A DNA stretch of 51,706 bases, from contig JBJXGC010000175.1 in NCBI GenBank assembly GCA_046154545.1, forward strand, positions 1 to 51,706, in the 5' to 3' direction. The notes below the pieces were generated by a model, which ran no database searches, was not told the DNA's origin, and was given only the letters and a program-made list of their open reading frames with translations. The position numbers and the translations under genes are program-made. This stretch comes from JBJXGC01 sp046154545 (GTDB taxonomy: Bacteria > Chloroflexota > Dehalococcoidia > Tepidiformales > Tepidiformaceae). The first letter of the stretch is position 1. Each line of letters begins with the position of its first letter. Below are positions 41,236 to 48,592 of the stretch, one piece after another.

Positions 41236-43200
41236 ATGCTCTTTCTTGAAACCGCGGCCGGGGTTCCTGACATCAAGGAATGGGTGTTGTGGGCGATCAT
41301 CGCCAGCCCGCTCGTCGCCTGGGCCGTCCTCGTCGCATACGCCCGCAAGTTCGCGGCGATTGCCGGGTGGGTGGCCATCCTCGGCGTCGGGGCGGCCTGC
41401 GTCCTCAGCTACGTGACCCTCTTCAGCGCCATCGACGCCGACGGTGGCATCCTCCAGCACACCCACGAATGGTTCCGGGCCGGCGACCTCAGCGTCTTTA
41501 TCGGCGTCCGGCTGGACGGGCTCACTGCCGTCATGCTCGTCGTGGTGACCTCCGTCTCGTTGCTCGTCCAGGTCTACTCGACCGGCTACATGAAGGGGGA
41601 CCCGGGCGTAGGCCGCTACTTCGCCCACATGTGCCTCTTCACCTTCTCAATGCTGGGCCTCGTCCTCGCTGACAACCTCTTCATGATCTTCATCTTCTGG
41701 GAGCTGGTCGGCCTCTGCAGCTACCTCCTGATCGGCTTCTGGTTCCACAAGCCGAGCGCCGCCGCGGCGGCCAAGAAGGCGTTCATCGTCACCCGCATCG
41801 GCGACCTCGGGCTGCTGGCCGCGCTCCTCCTCGTCTGGACGCGGGCGGATACGTTCGACATCAGCGCGATCCAGGAGTGGGCCCACTCCGGCGAGCCCGC
41901 GGGCTGGATCGTCACCCTCTTCGCCCTCGGCGTGTTCGCCGGCGCTGTCGGGAAGAGCGCCCAGTTCCCCCTCCACGTCTGGCTGCCCGACGCCATGGAG
42001 GGACCCACCCCCGTCTCCGCCCTCATCCATGCGGCGACGATGGTGGCGGCCGGTGTCTACCTCGTGGCCCGCTTCTTCCCCGTCTTCGAAGTCTCCACCG
42101 ACGCGAGCCACGTCGTCGCCTGGGTCGGCGCCGTTACCGCCCTCATCGCCGCGACGATCGCCCTCGTCCAGACCGACTTCAAGCGGGTGATGGCCTACTC
42201 CACGGTGAGTCAGCTCGGGCTGATGATGCTGGGGCTTGGCGCTTTCGGCTACGTGGCGGCCATCTTCCACCTTTTCACCCACGCCTTCTTCAAGGCCCTC
42301 CTCTTCCTCTGCAGCGGCTCCGTCAACCACAGCACGAACACCTTCGACATGCGGCTGATGGGCGGCCTCCGGAAGACGATGCCGATCACCTTCGTGACCT
42401 GCGTGATCGCCTCCCTCAGCCTCGCCGGCCTCTTCCCACTGGCCGGGTTCTTCTCGAAGGACGAAATCCTCCTGGACGCCTGGCGTGAAAACCGGGCGCT
42501 CTGGGTAGCTGCGTCCGCAGCCTCGTTCATGACTGCGTTCTACATGTTCCGGGCGATCTTTCTCGTCTTCGGGGGCGAATACAAAGGCGGCCAGCCCGTC
42601 GATCACCACGATGAGGACTCGCACTTCCACGGGGATCCCGCCCACCCGCACGAATCGCCGTGGAGCATGGCGCTCCCCCTCGTCCTCCTGGCGGTGCCCG
42701 CCATTGGGGCCGGCTTCTTCAACGCCTTCGGCTTTCACGGCTTCCGCGACCTGGTCGTCGCGGCGCTCCCCCTCGAGCTGGCCGACCACATCAAGCACGA
42801 ATCGTCGTTCGAGTGGGGCATCGCGATCGTGTCCTCGGTTGTCGCGGCCGCCGGGCTCGCGCTCGCCTACGTCATGTACTCGCTCAAGCTGGTCTCGCCC
42901 CAGTCCGTCCGGGCTGGCTTCGCACCCCTGGCGGCGCTGTTTGAGAACAAGTGGTACCTGGACCGGTTGTACGAGGACTTCCTCGTCACCCGCGTGCTTC
43001 AGCGTGGCTGGAACCGGCTCCTCGAGCTGAACGACCGCTTCGTGGTCGATGGTTTCGTGAACGGGATGGCAAAGGCGGCCGGGGCCACCAGCGCCCGCCT
43101 CCGCTACATCCAGTCCGGGCAGGTGCAGGGCTACGGCCTCGCTATCGGCGCGGGCGTCATCGTGGTCGTGGTCGCCGTTTACTCGGCGAACCCGTTGTAG
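41236..43200 (+). CDS. nuoL: NADH-quinone oxidoreductase subunit L
   Basis: This 654-residue antiporter-like subunit has about 16 hydrophobic helices. Key sites are FWELVGLCSYLLIGFW (first conserved Glu), GKSAQFPLHVWLPDAMEGPTPVSALIHAATMV (in parts GKSAQFPLHVWLPDAMEG and PTPVSALIHAATMV), VQTDFKRVMAYSTVSQLGLM and KALLFLCSGSV. A His/Asp-rich loop (VDHHDEDSHFHGDPAHPHES) lies at about 455-474. The C-terminal lateral helix region (about 530-654) is present. It pumps protons at the far end of the membrane arm. Confidence 0.97.
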   Translation: MLFLETAAGVPDIKEWVLWAIIASPLVAWAVLVAYARKFAAIAGWVAILGVGAACVLSYVTLFSAIDADGGILQHTHEWFRAGDLSVFIGVRLDGLTAVMLVVVTSVSLLVQVYSTGYMKGDPGVGRYFAHMCLFTFSMLGLVLADNLFMIFIFWELVGLCSYLLIGFWFHKPSAAAAAKKAFIVTRIGDLGLLAALLLVWTRADTFDISAIQEWAHSGEPAGWIVTLFALGVFAGAVGKSAQFPLHVWLPDAMEGPTPVSALIHAATMVAAGVYLVARFFPVFEVSTDASHVVAWVGAVTALIAATIALVQTDFKRVMAYSTVSQLGLMMLGLGAFGYVAAIFHLFTHAFFKALLFLCSGSVNHSTNTFDMRLMGGLRKTMPITFVTCVIASLSLAGLFPLAGFFSKDEILLDAWRENRALWVAASAASFMTAFYMFRAIFLVFGGEYKGGQPVDHHDEDSHFHGDPAHPHESPWSMALPLVLLAVPAIGAGFFNAFGFHGFRDLVVAALPLELADHIKHESSFEWGIAIVSSVVAAAGLALAYVMYSLKLVSPQSVRAGFAPLAALFENKWYLDRLYEDFLVTRVLQRGWNRLLELNDRFVVDGFVNGMAKAAGATSARLRYIQSGQVQGYGLAIGAGVIVVVVAVYSANPL

Positions 43201-43210
43201 GGGCGGCGGC

Positions 43211-44680
43211 ATGGAGCTGAGTCTCATCCTGTTCATCCCCGTCGCGGCCGCGGTACTCGTTGCCCTGCTCCCGGAGCGGCGCGAAGCCGACGCGAAGTAC
43301 ATCGCCCTCGCTGGCGCCCTCGGCTCCTTCGCGGTGTCGCTCTACGTCTTCTTCACCTTCGACAACGGCGCTGAGGGCTTCCAGTTCGTGACGCGCCACA
43401 CCTGGGTGGATGTTGGCTCGTTCAACATCCAGTACTTCCTCGGGGTCGATGGCATCAGCCTCCCGCTCGTCCTCCTGACGACGTTCCTGACGGTCGCCTC
43501 GGTGCTCGTCTCGTTCAGCGTGACGAAGCGCCCGCGGCTCTACTACGCCCTCCTCCTCGTCCTCGCGACCTCGGTCGTCGGCGTCTTCGTGGCCCTCGAC
43601 TTCATGCTCTTCTTCCTCTTCTGGGAACTCGAACTGTTTCCGATGTTCCTGCTCATTTCGATCTGGGGTTCGGGCCGCAAGGAGTATTCGGCCGTCAAGT
43701 TCGTGTTGTTCACCATCGCCGGGTCGGCCTTCATGCTCGTGGGGATCCTCGTCCTCGCCTTTGCGGTGCCGGTCAACGGCTTCGACATCGAGGTGTTGGG
43801 ACGCTCCGACATCAAGGACACGATCATCCCACTGCACTGGGTCTTCGCCTTCCTCTTCATCGGCTTCGCGGTGAAGCTGCCGATCGTGCCACTCCATACC
43901 TGGCTGCCCGACGCCCACGGCGACGCCCCGACGGCCGTGTCGGTGATGCTCGCCGGCGTCCTCCTGAAGATGGGCGGCTACGGGATCATCCGCATGTGCG
44001 TGACCATCATGCCCGGCATCGCCGATGACTACGCCATCTGGTTCGCCGTCATCGGGTCCGTCAGCGTGCTCTATGGGGCCTTCATTACCCTCCGCCAGAC
44101 GGACGTCAAGCGGCTCATCGCCTACTCATCGGTCAGCCACATGGGCCTGGTGCTGCTCGGCATCGGCGCCCTCGGCAAGACTGGCCTGATGGGCGCGACC
44201 TACCAGATGCTCGCCCACGGCGTGGTCACCGGGATGCTGTTCGTGATGGTCGGGCTCATGTACGAGCGGACCCACACCCGCGAGATCTCGAAGCTCGGCG
44301 GCCTCGCCCGCCAGATGCCGCTGATCACGACAGGCCTCGTGTTCGCAGGCTTCGCCAGCCTCGGGCTGCCGGCCCTGCCCGGGTTCGTGGCGGAGGTCAC
44401 CATCTTCCTCGGCGCCTTCCAGCGCTTCGAGTGGGCCGTGCTTATGGCCATCTTCGGCGTCGTGCTCTCGGCCGGGTATGTGCTCTGGACGTTGCAACGC
44501 GTCGTCTTCGGGCCGGTGCGCCACGAATGGGACGAGGCTGAAGACCAGCGCCAGTGGTGGGAGCATTCGGTCGTGCTCGGGCTCGCCGCCAGCGTCCTTC
44601 TCCTGGGCCTCTACCCGGCGCTGATGATGGATATGATTGGCCCGGCCATCGACCCGATCGTGGCGAGGTTGGCGTCGTGA
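43211..44680 (+). CDS. nuoM: NADH-quinone oxidoreductase subunit M
   Basis: This 489-residue antiporter-like subunit with about 14 helices has FFLFWELELFPMFLLI (first conserved Glu), KLPIVPLHTWLPDAHGDAPT, VMLAGVLLKMGGYG and RQTDVKRLIAYSSVSHMG. All are typical of NuoM. GTGA overlap with nuoN. Confidence 0.97.
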   Translation: MELSLILFIPVAAAVLVALLPERREADAKYIALAGALGSFAVSLYVFFTFDNGAEGFQFVTRHTWVDVGSFNIQYFLGVDGISLPLVLLTTFLTVASVLVSFSVTKRPRLYYALLLVLATSVVGVFVALDFMLFFLFWELELFPMFLLISIWGSGRKEYSAVKFVLFTIAGSAFMLVGILVLAFAVPVNGFDIEVLGRSDIKDTIIPLHWVFAFLFIGFAVKLPIVPLHTWLPDAHGDAPTAVSVMLAGVLLKMGGYGIIRMCVTIMPGIADDYAIWFAVIGSVSVLYGAFITLRQTDVKRLIAYSSVSHMGLVLLGIGALGKTGLMGATYQMLAHGVVTGMLFVMVGLMYERTHTREISKLGGLARQMPLITTGLVFAGFASLGLPALPGFVAEVTIFLGAFQRFEWAVLMAIFGVVLSAGYVLWTLQRVVFGPVRHEWDEAEDQRQWWEHSVVLGLAASVLLLGLYPALMMDMIGPAIDPIVARLAS

Positions 44681-46140
44681 CCAGTATCGACCAGGTCGGC
44701 CCGCAGCTCGCCGTCCTCCTGACGGCTGGCATCGTCCTGCTCATCGACGCCCTGTTGCCACGCCAGCGCCGCATGATGCCGTTCATCGCGCTCGCCGGCC
44801 TGGCGGGCTCCGCCCTGTGGACGATGAGCTGGATCGCCCGCGAGGAGCTGCCCCAGGCGGCCTTCGAAGGGACGCTCGCCTTCGACGAATTCTCCGCCTT
44901 CTTCTACTTCCTCTTCACCGGCATCACGGCCGTGATCATCCTCGCCTCGATCGACTGGGTGAACCGCGAGGGACGGGGACAGGGCGAGTACTACACCCTC
45001 GTCTTGACGGTCTGCGCTGGCCTGATGTTCCTCGCGGCGGCGCGGGACTTGATCACGATCTTCCTCGCCCTCGAGCTCTCGTCGATCCCGCAGTACATCC
45101 TCGCCGGCTGGGGAAAGGACAAGCGGTCGAGTGAGGCCGGTCTGAAGTACCTGCTGCTGGGGGCGGTCGCCTCGTCGCTGCTCCTCTACGGGATGGCGCT
45201 GCTTTACGGCCTGACGGGCACAACAATGCTCACCGAGATCGCGTCCGTCATCGATGCGGGTGGCGAAGCGAACCGCGGCCTCCTCGTGGTTTGCATGGTC
45301 CTGATCATCGCGGGCTTCGGGTTCAAGATGGCGGTCGTGCCCTTCCAGATGTGGGTGCCCGATGTCTACCAGGGCGCGCCGACCCCGGTCGCCGCCTTCC
45401 TCTCGGTGGGCTCCAAGGCCGCCGCTTTCGCCGTCGTCTTGCGGATCTTCATGGAGGCCTTCCCGGCCAGCTTCCTGAGCGACGACTGGTCCATGATCTT
45501 CGCCGTCCTCGCCGCCGCCACGATGACCCTCGGGAACCTGATGGCGATCGTCCAGACGGACATTAAGCGGCTCCTGGGCTACTCCTCGGTGGCGCAGGCG
45601 GGGAACTTCCTCATCGGCCTCGCCGCGATCTCCGTCGTCGGCGAGCAGTTCACCCTGGGCGCGAGCGGTGTCCTCCTCTTCCTTGGTGCCTATGCCTTCA
45701 CGAACCTTGGCGCCTTCGTCGCCGTCATCGCCATCTCCCAGAAGATCGGGAGCGACCAGATCAAAGACTACGCCGGCATGTGGAAGCGGTCGCCGCTGCT
45801 CGCCGCTGCGCTGGCGTTCTGTCTCATCTCCCTCATCGGCATCCCGCCCACGGTCGGGTTCTGGTCGAAGATGTACATCTTTAACGCCGGTATCCGGGCG
45901 GACCTCGCCTGGCTCGTGATCATCGGCGTGCTGAACAGCATCGTCTCCGGCTTCTACTACCTCCGCATCGTCATGCAGATGTTCGCGCGCGACGCCGAAG
46001 ACACCTCCAAAGTGCCAACGTCGCCGGGCATTGGTCTATCGTTGGCGGTGACGACGATTGGCGTGCTCGTCTTCAGCATCTTCCCGTTCCCACTCATCTC
46101 CGCAACGAGACGCGCTGTGGAGATCTTCGCCCAGAACTGA
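44677..46140 (+). CDS. nuoN: NADH-quinone oxidoreductase subunit N
   Basis: This 487-residue antiporter-like subunit with about 14 helices has ALELSSIPQYILAGW, KMAVVPFQMWVPDVYQGAPT, GSKAAAFAVVLR and VQTDIKRLLGYSSVAQAGN. It starts at GTG 44677 in a GTGA overlap with nuoM; a longer frame to 44554 lies within nuoM. It ends the complex I gene run. Confidence 0.97.
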   Translation: MTSIDQVGPQLAVLLTAGIVLLIDALLPRQRRMMPFIALAGLAGSALWTMSWIAREELPQAAFEGTLAFDEFSAFFYFLFTGITAVIILASIDWVNREGRGQGEYYTLVLTVCAGLMFLAAARDLITIFLALELSSIPQYILAGWGKDKRSSEAGLKYLLLGAVASSLLLYGMALLYGLTGTTMLTEIASVIDAGGEANRGLLVVCMVLIIAGFGFKMAVVPFQMWVPDVYQGAPTPVAAFLSVGSKAAAFAVVLRIFMEAFPASFLSDDWSMIFAVLAAATMTLGNLMAIVQTDIKRLLGYSSVAQAGNFLIGLAAISVVGEQFTLGASGVLLFLGAYAFTNLGAFVAVIAISQKIGSDQIKDYAGMWKRSPLLAAALAFCLISLIGIPPTVGFWSKMYIFNAGIRADLAWLVIIGVLNSIVSGFYYLRIVMQMFARDAEDTSKVPTSPGIGLSLAVTTIGVLVFSIFPFPLISATRRAVEIFAQN

Positions 46141-46149
46141 AAGGCGCCG

Positions 46150-46614
46150 ATGTACGACATTTCGATCGAGGTCACCACGGAACCGCCCCCGGACCTCGAC
46201 GTGGCAGCATTGCCCGTCCTCGCCGAGCGGGTGATGGCTGGCGAAGCCGTCGCCGACGGCACCGCCCTCGCCATCTTGCTCTGTGACGACAATGAGATCC
46301 GCGAGATGAACCGCCAGTTCCTCGGTATCGACGAACCGACGGATGTATTGTCGTTCCCCGACGAAGCGGACGACTTCGTCGTTGGCATGGCCCAGACGCC
46401 ACTGCTCGGCGACATCGCCCTCGCCCTGCCGACGGCCGTCCGCCAGGCAGCCGAGGTCGGCCATTCGCTCGACGCCGAGGCCTCTCACCTGCTGGTGCAT
46501 GGCATCCTCCACCTCTGCGGCTACGACCATGTCGATGACCCCGAGGCGGAAGCGCGGATGCGGGAGCGCGAAGAGCATTACCTCGGCGCGCTCGGCGCCG
46601 TCCACCACCACTGA
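46150..46614 (+). CDS. ybeY: Endoribonuclease YbeY, rRNA maturation factor
   Basis: This 154-residue metal-dependent RNase has the zinc motif H117-G-I-L-H121-L-C-G-Y-D-H127 and the substrate region FLGIDEPTDVLSFP (57-70). YbeY acts in 16S rRNA 3'-end processing and ribosome quality control. It starts 9 nt after nuoN, so it probably shares the nuo transcript, a placement unlike its usual neighbours phoH and era. Confidence 0.95.
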   Translation: MYDISIEVTTEPPPDLDVAALPVLAERVMAGEAVADGTALAILLCDDNEIREMNRQFLGIDEPTDVLSFPDEADDFVVGMAQTPLLGDIALALPTAVRQAAEVGHSLDAEASHLLVHGILHLCGYDHVDDPEAEARMREREEHYLGALGAVHHH

Positions 46615-46635
46615 CGGCGTCGGCGAAGGTCCCAC

Positions 46636-47064
46636 TCATGCGGGCAGGAACTCATCGACAAACTGCCGGGGCGTCATAACGCGGTCAAAAGCGGGTGGGT
46701 TCGTCAGCAGGAGCGATTCGCCGGTCACCAGGATCGCGCCCGGGGACGCGGCCAGCAGGTCCCAGAGGTGCTGGTCCCGTGGGTCGGGGCAGGGGACACC
46801 GCACGGAGGCGGGTCGATGGACGTGGCAGCGGCGGCGAGCGAGAGAATGACTCGATCGACGCCAGTCGGTGAGAGGCCGTGAAAACGCACCAGGCTCGGT
46901 CGCGGCAAGACGCGCCGATACTCATCGACCAGGTCACCCGACGTGATGAGGCTCACGGAGTCGGTGAAAGCCGCCCGGAGAATGCGGGCGGGCGGGGACA
47001 TCGCGCGCCGACGGATCAAAGCGCTCACAAGCGCGTTCGTATCAAGGATGACCAGGAGTTTCAC
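46636..47064 (-). CDS. PIN-domain toxin (VapC-like, COG1569 type)
   Basis: This 142-residue PIN-fold ribonuclease has LDTNALVSAL with Asp8, an EYRRVL motif with Glu48, and CPDPRDQHLWDLLAAS with Asp97 and Asp102. The next motif reads VTGESLLL, where most relatives have TGD, so one acidic side chain is conservatively changed. It overlaps the antitoxin gene by ATGA. Typical targets of PIN toxins are tRNA or rRNA. Confidence 0.9.
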   Translation of the reverse strand: MKLLVILDTNALVSALIRRRAMSPPARILRAAFTDSVSLITSGDLVDEYRRVLPRPSLVRFHGLSPTGVDRVILSLAAAATSIDPPPCGVPCPDPRDQHLWDLLAASPGAILVTGESLLLTNPPAFDRVMTPRQFVDEFLPA

Positions 47065-47291
47065 TGGCCGCTGCGGTACTTGTGAACTTCCTCAAGCGCG
47101 AGGGCCATGGCCTCGTCATCGTCGAGAACGCCGTCATCCCGGTCGAGGATCGCCAAGACCTCGCGGTGGTCGGCGGCGATGCGTTCGACGCGCTCGGCCA
47201 CCAGCCGGGACAACGTGATCCCGCGGCACGCAGCCTGCGCTTCGAACAGTCTGCGGGTCTCTTCCGACAGTTCGATGGTAACGGTGGACAT
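47061..47291 (-). CDS. Ribbon-helix-helix-like antitoxin of the PIN toxin
   Basis: This 76-residue protein has an N-terminal strand and two helices (TVTIELSEETRRLFEAQAACRGITLSRLVAERV in parts: VTIELSEETRRLFEAQA, ITLSRLVAERV) that fit a ribbon-helix-helix DNA-binding fold. It also has an acidic C-terminal tail (DRDDGVLDDDEAMALALEEV) that would bind the toxin. TATACT lies 7 nt before the ATG, without a ribosome-binding site. Confidence 0.85.
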   Translation of the reverse strand: MSTVTIELSEETRRLFEAQAACRGITLSRLVAERVERIAADHREVLAILDRDDGVLDDDEAMALALEEVHKYRSGQ

Positions 47292-47298
47292 GCTCGCC

Positions 47299-47304
47299 AG
47301 TATA
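47299..47304 (-). promoter_or_regulatory. -10 box of the PIN/antitoxin operon (leaderless type)
   Basis: TATACT on the minus strand, 7 nt upstream of the antitoxin ATG (47291). Confidence 0.55.
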
Positions 47305-47332
47305 ACAGCGGCCGCTCGCCTTTTCGCTCCGT

Positions 47333-47389
47333 CCGAAGCTGGTGGGCGTCAGCGTCTTGCGCGAGATCGGCGAGCTGACGCTCGCGGCT
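47333..47389. repeat. Structured direct repeat, copy 1
   Basis: This 57-bp stretch recurs at 47523-47578 with one base less (GTCTTGCG versus GTTTGCG). Each copy holds an inverted repeat GCGTCAGC (47346-47353) / GCTGACGC (47374-47381). It lies in the 336-bp gene-free stretch 47292-47627. Confidence 0.75.
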
Positions 47390-47432
47390 CGGACCCCGCC
47401 GTTCGTTTGGGTACCGTGCACTGGAATCATAG

Positions 47433-47452
47433 CCGCCGCCGTTAGGCGGCGG
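47433..47452. repeat. Perfect 8-bp hairpin between the direct repeats
   Basis: CCGCCGCC (47433-47440), loop GTTA, GGCGGCGG (47445-47452). It may be a terminator or part of a REP-like mosaic with the flanking repeats. Confidence 0.5.
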
Positions 47453-47522
47453 TTCGATCGGTGCTGCCCAGGGGGCCGATTCGCCCCGCGGACTGGCAAC
47501 ACGCAAAAAAGTGACGGCCACC

Positions 47523-47578
47523 CCGAAGCTGGTGGGCGTCAGCGTTTGCGCGAGATCGGCGAGCTGACGCTCGCGGCT
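47523..47578. repeat. Structured direct repeat, copy 2
   Basis: Second copy of the element at 47333-47389, about 190 bp away, with the same GCGTCAGC/GCTGACGC inverted repeat. Confidence 0.75.
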
Positions 47579-47627
47579 GCGATCGGCTCGAACGTGGCGT
47601 CATCTTCCGCAGAATCGGAGGCGCAAA

Positions 47628-47842
47628 GTGGCCGAAGACGCACCCCCCGACGAGCTCGAACAGCTCCAGCGCATCATTGACGCAAGCGTGGCCGCGGCCG
47701 ACCCGGCGCTGCGAGCGAATTTCGTGGCGCCGGGCTGGGTAATTTCGGCCCGCGAGTTCATCGATTTCTGGGCTGGCGGTCGCATGGCGGCGGTATCCAC
47801 GGTGTCCTGCCGTGGGCCGGTCGCGCGGGTCGCGCTGCTTGC
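47628..47842 (+). pseudogene. 5' remnant of a split-barrel (PPOX-like) flavoprotein gene
   Basis: GGAGG lies 6 nt before GTG 47628, and the next 60 codons look coding. They read EDAPPDELEQLQRIIDASV, then AREFIDFWAGGRMAAVSTVS, the pattern that opens pyridoxamine-oxidase-like split-barrel proteins (FWxxGRMAAVSTV). After about codon 62 the resemblance ends, and the frame runs antisense through the RTX gene, whose stop is at 47843. I read this as a gene whose 3' part was lost when the RTX/signal-peptidase cassette joined here. The family call is tentative. Confidence 0.4.
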
Positions 47843-48592
47843 TCACGGTCCCGTTACGGCAGCTGGTGTAGGATCCCTCCGCATTAGAGGCATGACGGCG
47901 CCGGGTTCGGACTCTCGCCGAGGTATCACCTCACGACGAGGGGCTGGTGCCGGATCCGCGACCGTAGGCATGGCCGCCGGGGTCGTGCCCGCCGTCACGA
48001 CAGCTGTTGGCGCAGGCCGTGCCGGACCTGAACCTGGGAACGGCGCGGCCTGCTCATGTGCGTCCGGTGTGCTAGACCTGTTCGCACGAGGCGCGACGAT
48101 CAGGCCAGCATCGCCCTGCACCGTTTGCTGTCCTTCGCAGTTGATGATCTTGTTTGGTCCGTTTCCGCCTGAGCAAGAGTCGAAATTGGGCCCGCCGTCA
48201 ATGTTGTCCCGGCCATTCCCGCCCGAAATGACGTCATCGCCATCGCCGCCTAGGAGTACGTCGTCGCCGTTGCCTCCGTCGATCACGTCATTGCCGCCGC
48301 CACCAACAATACAGTCTTTGCCGTTTCCACCCGTGATTTTGTCATGCCCGTCGAGGGCAAGAATGATGTGGTTGCCGTTTCCGGCGGCGAATTCATCATC
48401 TTCTGCCGTGAGTACGACCGTGGTCGCCCCGTCCCAGTCTGTGCCGCGGCAGACCGGAGGAATGGGAGACAGATCTGGTCGATCTGTCAGAACCAGCAGG
48501 CCCTGGCTTTCCACGGCGAACGAGGCAGCCGATGCCATAGATACCGATATGAGACTGGCAAACACAATGCAAAGGAAAGTCGGCTTCAGCAT
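47843..48592 (-). CDS. Secreted RTX-type calcium-binding repeat protein
   Basis: This 249-residue protein has a signal peptide (1-23) and a short N-terminal region. A block of nonapeptide GGxGxDxhx repeats follows (about 71-135, for example GGNGKDCIVGGGGNDVIDGG), then a Pro/Ala/Arg-rich low-complexity tail. RTX repeats bind Ca2+ and fold outside the cell. No type I secretion C-terminus is evident, and the signal peptide suggests Sec export. Four Cys (about 48, 94, 140 and 152) may form disulfides. Its ATG overlaps the end of the signal peptidase gene by 7 nt, so the two are made together. Confidence 0.85.
   Translation of the reverse strand: MLKPTFLCIVFASLISVSMASAASFAVESQGLLVLTDRPDLSPIPPVCRGTDWDGATTVVLTAEDDEFAAGNGNHIILALDGHDKITGGNGKDCIVGGGGNDVIDGGNGDDVLLGGDGDDVISGGNGRDNIDGGPNFDSCSGGNGPNKIINCEGQQTVQGDAGLIVAPRANRSSTPDAHEQAAPFPGSGPARPAPTAVVTAGTTPAAMPTVADPAPAPRREVIPRRESEPGAVMPLMRRDPTPAAVTGP

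Noticed and set aside
41647..43302. 551-codon minus-strand open frame opposite nuoL
   Set aside because: It is antisense to an unmistakable nuoL, is rich in Glu/Arg/Asp/His from reversed codons, and has no ribosome-binding site. A high-GC shadow.
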